Shown: piece by piece, positions 1 to 9,812 of the stretch
How the letters are laid out: each line of letters starts with the position of its first letter
Position numbering within the stretch: the stretch's first letter is position 1
NCBI RefSeq assembly: GCF_027943255.1
Contig: NC_072894.1
Location: forward strand, 78,965,601-79,029,600
Direction: 5' to 3'
Origin: Anastrepha obliqua
Lineage: Eukaryota > Arthropoda > Insecta > Diptera > Tephritidae
Length of the DNA: 64,000 nt
Notes under the pieces: model-generated
Told to the model about the DNA's origin: nothing
The model's input: the letters and a program-made list of their open reading frames with translations, nothing else
Database searches by the model: none
Program-made: the position numbers and the translations under genes

Positions 1-450
1 ATTTATTTTTCTCTTTTTGCAGGTTATAATTAAATTGTTGGAAATTTATTATGGAACCCTACAGTACAACACAACGCGTTAAAATGATCGAGTTTTTCTA
101 TTCTTACATAATTAGTCACACAAATTGATTTTTTAAATAATATTTTGATGTCGGACGAAGCGCATTTCCATTTAAATGGTTATGTCAACAAAACAAACTG
201 TAGATTGTGGGGCTCTGAAAATCCAAGGGCAACAAACCAACATCAGTTGCACCCATCTAAATGTAACATACTGTTTGGTGCGGTGTTATGTCCACTAGAG
301 TTATCGGTCCATATTTCTTCAAAAACTTTTTGCGGCCAACGGCGGCGCAGTATCCTAATTTGTGCTTTCAACAAGATGGAGCAACTGCGCATACTAGTCT
401 ATACTATACTAGTAGTCTTTACTCATTAGTAGGTCTTATTTGGTCCACCC
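1..450 (+). mobile_element. DD41D-type mariner-superfamily remnant
   Basis: A start at 51 opens MEPYSTTQRVKMIEFFY, the N-terminal helix-turn-helix of this transposase group. The frame stops and then resumes at 145 with SDEAHFHLNGYVNK, the first catalytic aspartate region, and SENPRATNQHQLHPSK. A shifted frame at about 364-395 gives FQQDGATAHT, the second catalytic region. Most of the HTH-to-catalytic linker and everything after the second aspartate are missing. Sequence near 440-456 (ccaccctgtag) may be the right terminal repeat. The left end is outside or at the window edge. It is a dead copy, related to but distinct from the better copies at 42.9 and 58.4 kb. Confidence 0.75.
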
Positions 451-1537
451 TGTAGATACATTAATTTAAATTAATTAGGATTTATGTACGATCATTTCTA
501 CTATGAAAGCAAACATATACTTGTCTTATAATAGCTTCACATATAACAAGGCTATCTACTTTTCCGGGCTCACTTTCTAATTCGTAATTAAAAAGCGAGA
601 TTACCCATACAAATATTCTTTCCGGAAACTCGAGATTATTAAGTGGTTAGGGGTAGTCAGAGGCCCTAAAAAATGATGAAATTCAATAAGTTTTGTTTTT
701 GCTAGTCAGTTGCTTTATTTTACAAAAATAAAAACATAGCATTAATACAACATGTCTCAACTTAACTTAACCAAAATCTCAAAAAAAAAAAAAAAATTAT
801 AATTGTAAAAGTTATCGCTGTTTGTGTGGAGCCCGTTTCTCCAGAAGTCCCTTGCGGTGATCATCACAAGTCCTTGGAGATTCATCTGAAATCAATCGAA
901 CAAGAGAAATTAGTTTTATTAATAGGTAATCTTGTGCCTGATCGAAGCTTTTTTCCAAATTAACAATATGGCGGCTTCAGGAAATATTTTTCAGATTTTC
1001 AAGAAAAAAACCGACAATTAATTGTTAAAAAAATGCAAATTTATGAAAAAAAAATCCTTCGACCAGCACGTTTTTTTATGTTTTTCCAAAACAGTATAAA
1101 TTTTATTGAAATCTATCAAAGGGTTTTTAAGTTACAGTGATCACCAGTTCAAAAAACATAGTTTAGAGACAAACGTATTTAAAGTTTTGCTATCGATTTA
1201 TATAGAGTTAAACGAATTATTTAATTACTTACACTGTGCCATCTATTCCTGGGCCATATAATAGTTCGTCAGCCGTCATAGAAGCTTCCAAAATATCGAT
1301 TTGCTGTTGCCTACGTAGCATTCTACCCTCTCGAGTTTTATCGTTAGCACGTTAGCGAGAAGACGGATGGTGGCAGCTGCTGCTACCTACTTGCTCTAGA
1401 ACGTTTCGGAGCGCCCGGGCGCCCTTTTTTAATTTTCACACAATATTTTTAAGATATTATACTTTAAGAAAATGCAAAAAAACAAGAATTTTTGAAAACT
1501 GACTACCTTTAACCCCTTAAATACATTGAACTTTGTA
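451..1537. other. No gene seen; A+T-rich spacer
   Basis: I see no credible coding region. The stretch contains an 80-bp repeat at 674-753, listed separately, and a locally GC-rich patch at about 1340-1420 with no clear reading frame. The rest is low-complexity A+T-rich DNA. Confidence 0.6.
674..753 (+). repeat. 80-bp interspersed repeat, unoccupied copy
   Basis: About 80 bp ending in cttta...aaaacatagcattaata recurs at 8745-8825 with few differences. Here it runs on into caacatgtctc; at 8826 the same TA is followed by the terminal repeat of a DD41D element. This copy therefore serves as the paralogous empty site for that insertion. The identity of the repeat itself is unknown. Confidence 0.7.
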
Positions 1538-2089
1538 GGGGTTTCCAATAAGAGGTGTTATTTTGATATTCAAAGAAAAATTCTATTTTTTAATACAAAT
1601 GATCGGATGTTTATTTCATTATAAAGATGAAGGTATGCCGTTAATAGTGGAAAATAACATCAGACAAATGACCACCACGACTACGCTTACAGGACAATAT
1701 CCTCTTCATAAAACTTCCCATAACCGAATTGCATAGTGGTTGCCCTATGTCCTCGATAGCCTCACGAAATCTGAATTCCATCTTTGAGATCTTGAATCGA
1801 CCCTGGGCTGTTGGCGTAGATCATCTCTTTCACGTGACGCCAAAGAAAAAAAGTCCAAATGTGTTAAAGCACAAGATCTCTGTGGCCAATTGAGATCACC
1901 TATTCGAGAGATAACACGGTCCGGAAACTTTTCCCGTAAAAGATCAATGGTTTCGTTGCTTGTGTGGCACGTAGCGCCGTCTTGTTGAAAATAAACGTTG
2001 TCCAGATCAATACCATCCAATTCCGGCCATAACAAATCGTTAATCATCTCTCGATAGCGATAGATAACACCTGTTATTGGAAATCCCTT
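1538..2089 (-). mobile_element. DD41D element family B, 552-bp deletion derivative
   Basis: Imperfect inverted ends GGGGTTTCCAATAAGAGG (left) and, read inward from the right, AAGGGATTTCCAATAACAGG are flanked by TA on both sides, the mariner-superfamily target duplication. The minus strand from 2056 encodes RYREMINDLLWPELDGIDLD, then FQQDGATCHT (second catalytic D) and a third D in LTHLDFF, 41 residues apart. The whole front half of the transposase is absent, so the terminal repeat runs almost directly into RYREMIND. Frameshifts follow the third D. The same structure appears at 9813-11078 and, with a slightly different junction, at 8826. Confidence 0.8.
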
Positions 2090-2095
2090 TATTTC

Positions 2096-2215
2096 GGGTA
2101 TGCAGTTTTATAGTACATTAAGTTTTGGTATAATGAAATGCAAGTTTCTAGTGGTTTGAAAATCGCGTTGATTTTTGACAATTTTTTCTACGACGGTGTT
2201 GAGTGGTTTCTTACA
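2096..2215 (+). repeat. ~110-bp interspersed repeat, copy 1 of 3
   Basis: Contains ttttggtataat, tgcaagttt and gacggtgttg in fixed order. The same order, diverged, occurs at about 34785-34910 and 54800-54910. In the third copy it lies inside a TIR-bounded Tc1-like element, so it may derive from that family. Confidence 0.5.
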
Positions 2216-3199
2216 TATATAATCTATATATGTATATAAAAATCAATTGCTGTTCGTTAGTCTCGCTAAAACTCGAGAACGGCTGAACGGATTTATCTTA
2301 TCTTGGTCTTAAAATGTCCGTGAAGATCTAGGGAAGGTTTAAAAGGTGAGAAAAATTCGAATAATTGCCGGGAAACCCCTAAAAACAGCACTTTTCTTCT
2401 TCCCATATAAACGTTTTCTAAATAAAATTTAGAGTCAATTTCAACTTTATTGATATTTAATAAAGTTCTTATTAAATTATATTCACTCACTGTGTTCATC
2501 GGACCTCATATTACAGCTATGAAACGGACAAATTTTTTAACGCACCTAAAAATATTTGACAAACAAGTGATAATCTTTAAGATATCAAATGTTTCATCAT
2601 AATATTTGACATTAGATTTGACAACCAACTAATATGCCAATCCATCCTGTCGCACTTTAGAACACGGAAAGAAGTATTACGATATTGTGTTACAATATCT
2701 ATGAGTGAGCGAGAACTTTCTTTACTTTGGCAATCCTTTGCGATAGTGACATTCCAAGTAATGTACTCTTTTTTATTGATATTTTGTGATTGTGACACTT
2801 TACTGCTAAGCGAGCGACACTTTACAATTTCCGATGCCGAGAAGAAGACGACCTGACTTACCTGTAGGTCGTCGCAGTCAATGAAATGTGCGAAGAGCTA
2901 GCTACCTCACGTTCTAACTGCACTGATGACCAGAGAAAGACAGATCAAGAAAATAGTCGTATTCCTATGTCAGAATTACGTTATTTCGGCCACTTTTTCC
3001 CCCGGGCACGGAGTTTTCAGAGGGACCCGGACTTGAGGGTAATACGCATTTTGATAAATAAAAAAAATTTAAAGGGGCCCGCATCTCAAGTTTCCCCCGG
3101 GGCCCGAATACTCTCTCCACGGCTCTGAATACACGCATGAATCTACTGCATTTTGTTGTGCTGGAGGTAAAGTAAAATTGTCACAATTGGTAAAAAAGT

Positions 3200-4313
3200 T
3201 AGTGCTATGAGTTTCTATTCATACAGACTCATGATCCGTCAAGGTGAAGTAAATCATATTTTGATGTGTCGAAGACTTTTTCATCAGTTTGCAGTTGGCA
3301 TGTATGTCAAAATTGAGACTGAACGATTGTCATACATCCGATAAATCATTATATACATTCATCTCCGTGGTGCTATAAATGCGGATGGCAATTTGAATAA
3401 TGTGGGAAGAATGACAATTTTGCTAGCCACTTATATAGGAAGCCCAGGCCACATGCATGATTATGCTCAAAATGCTATGTCATATGTTAGACATTATGGC
3501 CGCCCAGACTTATTTGTTACATTCACATGTAACCCAAAATGGTCAGAAATCAAGAGGGAATTGCTACATAGCCAAACACCAGTTGAAAGACATCACATAA
3601 CTGCCAGAGTTTTTAAGCAAAAATTAAAATTTCTCATAAATTTCTTAATAAAGCATTGTGTGTATGGCCGAGCGGATAATGGGCGAAGTTGTGAAGGTAA
3701 GAGGACAAAATGTTGATGTAGATAATCGTTGGATTGTGTCATACTCGCCAATATTGTCCAAAGCTTTTGAGACTCACATCAATGTAGAATATTGTAACTG
3801 TGTGAAGTCGATAAAGTACATATGTAAATATTATAACAAAGGTAGCGATATAGCTGTCTTCGCTGTAACCAATGCAAATCATGAAATATCACAGTACCAG
3901 ATGGGTAGCAACGAAGCAATTTGGCGTATCTTTTCATTTGCGATCCATGAAAGACACCGTACAGTAGTCCGTTTGGCAGTCCATTTAGAAAATGGTCAAC
4001 GAGTTTATTTTAATGAATCGAACGCGGCATACAGAGCGGCACGTCCACCGTCGACAACATTAACAAGTTTCTTCACAGTCTGTCAAACTGATGATTTTGC
4101 TGTATGCTGACATGCCACGATATTACACCTGGAATGCATCATCGAAAAAAAGGAACACTAGTTGAAGGACATCCAAATGTATTTTCTTTAGACGCTCTGG
4201 GTCGCATCTACATAGTACATCCAAATAACGATGAATGTTATTATTTGCGGTTGTTGTTGGTGAATGTTCGTGGTCCGATATCGGTTGAACAACTGAGAAC
4301 AATTAATGGATAG
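3200..4313 (+). pseudogene. Helitron Rep domain, HUH region deleted
   Basis: Pieces in order: SFYSYRLMIRQGEVNHIL and FHQFAVGMYVKIETERLSYI (about 3207-3342), the Helitron-like N-domain with HDYAQNAMSYVRHYGRPDLF and TFTCNPKWSEIKRE (3393-3667), then NVDVDNRWIVSYSPILSKAF and the double-tyrosine motif YICKYYNK at about 3820 (3675-4107), and HPNNDECYYLRLLLVNVRGP to 4313. In intact relatives the HUH metal-binding motif lies between the CVYG and DNG pieces. Here that stretch is deleted near 3667-3675. Frame changes occur near 3670 and 4105. It cannot encode a working nicking enzyme. Confidence 0.85.
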
Positions 4314-4794
4314 CTGTGTGCGACTTACCGTGAGGCATGTCAGCTATTGCATTTACTTGAGAACGATCCGCACTGGGATGATACGCTCAAGGATTCCGTA
4401 ATATCTTCATTGCCGCATCAAATTTGTACATTGTTTGCGTTATCATATCGACATGTTTCCCCTTGAATCCAAAAGATTTGTGGGTTAAGTATAGAGATGA
4501 CATGTCTGAGGATGTTTTGTATCGTGTGCGCCTCAAACTTTGAATCCTACACTACAAATGACTGCAAAAATTTACAATGAAACATTGATCATGATAGAAG
4601 ATATGTATGTGTTTATTGTTGGCACATAAAGTATTGTCGTGTTTATGAATTACAGCACCAAATCGTCATATGCACGATGCATTGAACCATGAGTTACAAA
4701 GAGAACAACAGTACGACATTAAAGCATTGTCCGAAACAGTTCTTACAAATGTTCCACAATTAAGAACAAAAAATTACGTACAACACTTTGATAG

Positions 4795-5170
4795 AACATG
4801 ATGATTGTGAACAGTGGATCTGGTGGAATTTATTTCCTTGATGCTCCCGGAGGAACCGGAAAAACGTTCTTAATTTCATTGCTTTTGGCGAGGATCAGAT
4901 CGCGAAATGAAATTTGCTCTAGCGTTGGCTTCATCTGGAATAGCTGCGACCCTGCTAGAGGACAGGCGAACTTCACATTTTGTCTTGAAATTACCATTAA
5001 ACATGCAAATAACCGAAACACCAATTTGCAACATAGCCAAAAATAGCGCAATGGCCAAGATTCTACAGGTATCCAAATTTATTGTTTGGGATGAATGCGC
5101 AATGGCCCATAAGAGTTCACTGGAGGCACTGGACAGAACGTTGAAAGATCCTCGTGATGCTTTTTTTATT
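4795..5170 (+). pseudogene. Helitron PIF1-type helicase, N-terminal piece
   Basis: Encodes NSGSGGIYFLDAPGGTGKTF with a Walker A motif (APGGTGKT). After a frame change near 4905 comes KFALALASSGIAATLLEDRR, LKLPLNMQITETPICNIAKN, and a Walker B-like IVWDECAMAHKSSLEALDRT. Coding stops near 5155 and runs straight into the Helitron 3' end, so all later helicase motifs are missing. Family assignment is by motif order; the gene is dead. Confidence 0.85.
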
Positions 5171-5387
5171 AAAAACGCATTCGTTTTGTTTGTTTTAAAA
5201 CTATTTTATATAAAAGTTTAGGTTTTTTATTTATCGATTGTGGCAGTACGAAGCCTGCCGGGTCAGCTAGTATAATATGTATATTATATATATTAAAAAA
5301 ATGAAATGAGTCAAAACTTATCAATATGTGGTATACTCTTTATTTTAACGTTGGCCATATACCTATTGTATATTCGAGTCTATGTAA

Positions 5388-5518
5388 TTGGCGTTTATAC
5401 TATTTTCAGGTGTTTGGCCGAGGAGCTACAGTTTTACATCGCCTTCGGAGGGCAGGTGGTTTTTTATGAGGAGCTTTTTCATGGCAAAAATATGCTCGAA
5501 GATTCTCCATTGCCTAAA
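5388..5518 (-). mobile_element. tRNA-like SINE, body fragment
   Basis: Shows the conserved body landmarks of a SINE seen repeatedly here: ggtgtttggccgag, cctacagtttta-like, tttttatgaggagctttttc atggc (5463-5483) and a purine/pyrimidine tail. The tRNA-like head is absent. It abuts the mariner remnant to its right. Confidence 0.6.
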
Positions 5519-5529
5519 CTTACAGTTTT

Positions 5530-6436
5530 TAACTCCTTCAAAAATAGAATTTGTCGAGCTCCCCAAAATACGCTTCTTCTTCTACGCTTCTTCTTCTTCG
5601 AGCCACTTCTTTATGTTAAAGAACATGAAAAAGTCGCAGGAAGCCAGATCGGATGCCACAGCAATTGATAATGCAATTCATCCAGTTTGGCGGCGACAAC
5701 TCCGGATGAATGTGCTGGTGCGTTATCGTGGTGAAACAGCACATTCTTTTTCGCGAAATACGGCCGTGTCTCCTCCAATTTTTTGTGAAAGCGGCTCAAT
5801 AACTCACTGTAACTTGTCCCGTGATCGTACTTTCTTTTTTAAAAAATCCCTGCGGATGACGCCCTTCGCATCCCAAACAATAGTCGCCAAGACCTTTCCG
5901 GCCGATGGGACTGTCTTCGCCTTCTTTGGAGCCGATTGTGTGTAATGATGTATCCAGGTTTCGTCAACGTTGACGAGTAATTGCAAATATTCCTTTGGAT
6001 TTCGCTTAGATTGCTCCAAACACTGCTTCGAAGTTAACAGCCGTATCCGCTTGTTATTCAGCGTGAGCAATCGCGGCATCCGTCGGGCCGACAATTTTTT
6101 CATTGCCTACTTATCATGTAAAATATTAATTTACATTCCGGTCGACAACTTTTTGGCCTCTGTTACTTTGCACACTTTCGTTCGTCGATCAGCGAGAATC
6201 ATGTCTATGATTTTTGAGCGTTCTCCTCGGTAACCACAACAGCCGGGCGTCTTGGTCGTTCCTCATTAAAAACGGATGTTCGCCCGGGGTTTAAATTCCT
6301 TGAACCAATAACTAACTGTGGTCATAGATGGCAAAGCGTCCACATAGACAGCATCCAATTTTGCTTTTATCTCCTCGCATTTTTTTCTATCCAAAAACCA
6401 AAAGCGAATTACCGAACGGTACTGCTCTTTTTTCAT
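5530..6436 (-). pseudogene. Mariner transposase (DD34D) pseudogene
   Basis: From ATG at 6436 the minus strand reads MKKEQYRSVIRFWFLDRKKC, an HTH_48-type DNA-binding start, through SMTTVSYWFKEFKP. After stops, 6103-5804 gives LLVNVDETWIHHYTQSAPKK (first catalytic D) and KVLATIVWDAKGV. The piece at 5799-5611 has VLFHHDNAPAHSS (second D), and LASCDFFMFFNIKKWLEE near 5600 holds the third. Several stops and frameshifts break it, and it dissolves into a GAA-rich run at about 5575. It lies immediately right of a SINE fragment. Confidence 0.85.
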
Positions 6437-6439
6437 CTT

Positions 6440-7590
6440 AGAGAAAATCTCGAAAACGTCTTACTCGAATAGCTGCCAAATCCAAACTAACCTTTCAATT
6501 AGTCTGAAATTTGTTTTGCCGTCGTTTAATAGGTGGCCGCATACGATACCAATACCATATACCAAATTCCCTCAGTAACAACTAGAACTCCGATTTTAAC
6601 AACCTTCAGTCCAGGAAGTTGCTTCAAGTACCTACCCTAAAATGTAAGTTCGAATTTCTTAAGAAAAAAATTTGTACTCTGTTTTACGAGTTGTTTGTTA
6701 AAATCATTTCTATGTAGAGTATTTTATGCATTGTACTTTCTAAAACTGGCGTTTTTCTTAGTTATGTGCACAAAAGTTTCTGAGCAACCGTCTACTATTT
6801 TTTGTAATTTTTCATGATTTTCTTTAAAAAAAGAGAAGAAAAGGGAGATCACAATACTGCCAGTTTAGTACGAAATATATCTTAAAATATACGTAGAGGT
6901 TTAAGTAAGATTAAGATTTAAAACCAAATATTTTTTTTTTTAATTTTATCTGTAGCAAACTTATCAATGTATGTATGTATTAGTGTGGTATTTTATTTAA
7001 ATAATGAGACAATAGCCTTTAGACACGTACAGCTTATAAAATTTTGGAAAGATAAATGAAATATCATACAAAGTGCTCAGTTAGAAATATATTTAGCATA
7101 CAATTTAAGTAAAACGTCAACCAATGAAAACCGATTCGTTGAATCGAGTGAATATTTGAATGAAATAACTCATACCACCTGTAGTGCAAAATGTTACTCA
7201 TACGATCTGTGGAATGCTTTAATAATAATAATACAGATGCGGTCGGGGGAAAATAAGAGGAATGGCTTATCTTCGCGACAAGTCGCAAAAGTGTGCAAAA
7301 TAAATATGTTTTTTTTTTAATTTAAGTAAATAAATATACAGGTATGTATTTAGGCTGCAAGATTCTTATAGTCATGGACTTAGATAAAGTTATTATTTAA
7401 TTAATAACGCATTAAATATGGAGGAAAATACGGCACATACTTTTTTGTAACTTTAAAATAATATCCCGATCGAAACAGCTTCCGACTATGTGCTAGGTTG
7501 TTCAATTAGTTGTGTGGTTTGATAAGAAAAACACGATTTTATTGTTTGAAATCCACTATATTATATGGTACAGTATAGTCTCCCTCTTTT
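6440..7590. other. No gene seen
   Basis: A+T-rich sequence with short microsatellite stretches (gtatgtatgtat near 6968). The first ~150 bp probably holds the rest of the adjacent mariner copy, but I could not fix its terminal repeat. No coding frame looks genuine. Confidence 0.5.
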
Positions 7591-7594
7591 TCAT

Positions 7595-7766
7595 CACGAC
7601 AATTCGAATTATTGGAGCATCCACCTTTTCACCACATTTGGTCCCTAGTGTTTCCAGACCGAAACAGATTCATACGTGGAAAGTGTTTTTCATTAAATGG
7701 TGAAGTCATAACAGCTGTGGAAGCGTATTTTGCAGCTCTTTCAGATTCTCACTTCAGGGTTGGAAT
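7595..7766 (+). pseudogene. Mariner transposase C-terminal fragment
   Basis: The frames give LEHPPF, then a degraded catalytic segment PHLVPSVFPDRNRFIRGK followed by VITAVEAYFAALSDSHFR. This is the region around and after the third aspartate of a DD34D mariner; here the expected D is not recognisable. No upstream part is visible. It stops where an inverted repeat begins at 7767. Confidence 0.7.
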
Positions 7767-8467
7767 GTCCCGATTTACACGAGGAGACATCTGGAAGGGA
7801 GACACTGGAAATTCTCTTTTGATGTTTCATTCGCGTACACACGGGCAAAAATGTTTTCGGCAACATTTTGACATTTAATACTTTAGCATCGTCTGGTTCG
7901 GATGTATTCTAGCACGCGCTTACATGTAAAGCAGGCATCGTTCGACAACAGTTTCTTAAATATAATATATGAATGAAAAATGCAAACTGGTTAAATAATA
8001 AATAATTTGTTGTCTTTTTTATTCAAATATATTTATAAATTCTTATACTTGAATAAAAAAAAATTAAATTAAAAATACTTCATATGTAAATAATTAACTT
8101 AAAATTAACTTGAGTATCTAGAAATGCAGGGAAAAATTAGAAATCAACATAAACATGTCCCATAACTATTTTAAATTATACCTACTTTACTAGCAAAAAT
8201 AATCGTGCATTTCCCAAGCAGCGTTCGGATGTTTGTCATCGTTGTTATCTTCCGTTTGATTGAAAACCAACACATAACTTAGAACTTTCTTTCACAAAAG
8301 AAGAAAACGAATGAAGCAACTTTCAAAAATTGCTTTAAGATAAGAAATACCAAAAAGAAGAGCAAAGCGTGTCGCCGAGTACGGGAGACAAAATCCCTTC
8401 TCTCTTCCCCAACCGTCCCATGAACAAAATGTTTTCCTTCCAGAAGTCTCCTCGTGTAAATCGGGAC
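7767..8467. repeat. Inverted repeat pair, ~32-bp arms
   Basis: CCCGATTTACACGAGGAGAC at 7769-7788, continuing to about 7798, is repeated in inverse at 8435-8467 with one mismatch over about 32 bp. About 640 bp of A+T-rich sequence without a recognisable gene separates the arms. The left arm abuts a mariner fragment and the right arm lies just before a SINE fragment. The arms could be ends of an unknown element or a local inverted duplication. Confidence 0.65.
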
Positions 8468-8499
8468 AATTCATAAATTCGAATCTTGTTGGAACAAGT

Positions 8500-8685
8500 G
8501 TACTGATGTTCAGGATAGCCCAGCTCTTCCTCCTATCTATGGCTTGTGTCTTAATGTTGTTCCACGAATGGAGGGACCTACAGTTCTTAGCCGACTCCGA
8601 ACGGAACATATTTTTTATGAGGAGTTTTTTCATGGCAGGAATACAATCGGATTCTTGCCATTGCTTGCCGAGGCACGATAAAGAT
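8500..8685 (-). mobile_element. tRNA-like SINE, body fragment
   Basis: Carries the SINE body in inverse orientation: gttgttccacgaatggaggg, acctacagttcttagccgac, ttttatgaggagttttttca and tgccattgcttgccgaggc. The tRNA-like head is missing. It is closely similar to the bodies at 12712 and 19788. Confidence 0.75.
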
Positions 8686-8744
8686 TGTACGGTACTCAAT
8701 TATTATTTCTGTTTGCTTTTTAATTCATTGCACGGCTTTCAAGC

Positions 8745-8825
8745 AGCCTTAATGATGATTTTCAATAAATTTTTTTTTACTAGTCAATTGCTTTATTTTA
8801 CAAAAATTAAAACATAGCATTAATA
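8745..8825 (+). repeat. 80-bp interspersed repeat, occupied copy
   Basis: Matches 674-753 almost throughout and ends at the TA into which the DD41D element at 8826 is inserted. Confidence 0.7.
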
Positions 8826-9067
8826 AAGGGTTTTCCAATTACAATTGTTAGGTGTTAAACAAGAGTGATGATTAACGATTTTTTATGGCCGGAATTGGAT
8901 GGTATTGATCTGGACAACGTTTATTTTCAACAAGACAGCGTTAAGTGCCACACAAGCAACGAAACCATTGATCGTTTACGAGAAAATTTTCCGGACCGTG
9001 TTATCTCTCGAAGAGGTGATCACAATTGACCACCGAGATCTTGTGATTTCACACCTTGAAATTCTCT
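8826..9067 (+). mobile_element. DD41D element family B, truncated copy
   Basis: Begins AAGGGTTTTCCAATTACAAT directly after TA, then quickly enters MINDFLWPELDGIDLDNVYF and a catalytic-region relic FQQDSVKCHTSNETIDRLRE, in which GAT of the second catalytic region is changed to SVK. It breaks off near 9067 within the region before the third aspartate and abuts a Tc1-like remnant. Like the other family B copies, it lacks the front half of the transposase. Confidence 0.75.
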
Positions 9068-9079
9068 CGAGGCTAACAA

Positions 9080-9790
9080 ATTATTCGACTGAGTGCCTTG
9101 GGTAGTTATCTTGTTGGAAACAAAACATTCTTGATGAGCCATGATTTTCGGCACACTGTGTCCAATTCCTTTTTAAAATGTTCAAAAAAGCCCATTTATC
9201 CATTCTCGATTCAATAAACTCTGACTGACCTACACCACTTGCTGCCATGCACCCCTACACCACAACTCCACCACCGCCGTGTTTGACTGTACCAACAAGA
9301 TGTTGCTTCTCAAGAACAGTGCCTGATTTGCGTCAATCAATTTGACCACTTATCCCAAAAATATAAAATTTACTTTCGTCTGAAAAAACGACTTGTTTTC
9401 AAAACTCGCGAGGCTTATTTATATAATTATTAACGAATTGAACGCGCTTTCTCCTGTTCTAAAATGCTTTCTTCGAACGACTCTATCATGATATCCAGCT
9501 TTATGTAAAACTTATCTAGCAGTTTCCGCACAAATACTTTTTTTAAAGTTTGGTTTACGTTTACAACAATTTTTGATTATGTAGTTCGGGGGTTAACCGT
9601 TGCTATATTGATTATGCTGTGCTTTTTGACGGACGCCCAGACCTGGGTTTAGATGTTAAAATCCCATTTGGCTGGTAATCGTTTACTACGCTTTGAACAG
9701 AGGAAGACCTTCTGCCAATAGCTTTGTAAATATTTCGGAAACTATAGCTGTCATTTATTTTTCTTTCCGCTACGCTACTTTCTTTTCCTT
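9080..9790 (-). pseudogene. Tc1-like transposase pseudogene
   Basis: Minus strand, from high to low coordinates: an HTH region with GRRSSSVQSVVNDYQ and KPRSGRPSK (about 9730-9640), a spacer with stops, VVFSDESKFYIFG with the first catalytic D (about 9385), VGTVKHGGGGVVV, GCMAASGVGQSEFIESRMDK, and FCFQQDNYPRHS with the second D (about 9110). The sequence ends before the third (E) residue. Frameshifts and stops make it dead. It sits between two family B DD41D fragments. Confidence 0.85.
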
Positions 9791-9812
9791 TAGTTTCTAT
9801 GTTTTTATATTA

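Larger units (their letters stand above)
2223..5270 (+). mobile_element. Helitron, both termini present, Rep/helicase gutted
   Basis: The left end starts TCTATATATG after an A and runs into CTCGCTAAAACTCGAGAACG, a start I recognise from insect Helitrons. The right end has a GGCAG...CTGCC hairpin at 5242-5258, then GGGTCAGCTAG and a T, fitting the rule of insertion between A and T with a CTRR end. Between them lie broken pieces of a Rep/helicase on the plus strand. At about 3.05 kb it is much shorter than autonomous elements of this type (5-6 kb). No target duplication is expected. Region 2230-3190 holds only non-coding or unrecognisable sequence. Confidence 0.85.

Noticed and set aside
5388..5945. 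185-codon plus-strand frame
   Set aside because: It is the antisense of the mariner pseudogene (minus strand 5530-6436) joined to a SINE fragment; the minus strand carries all recognisable motifs.
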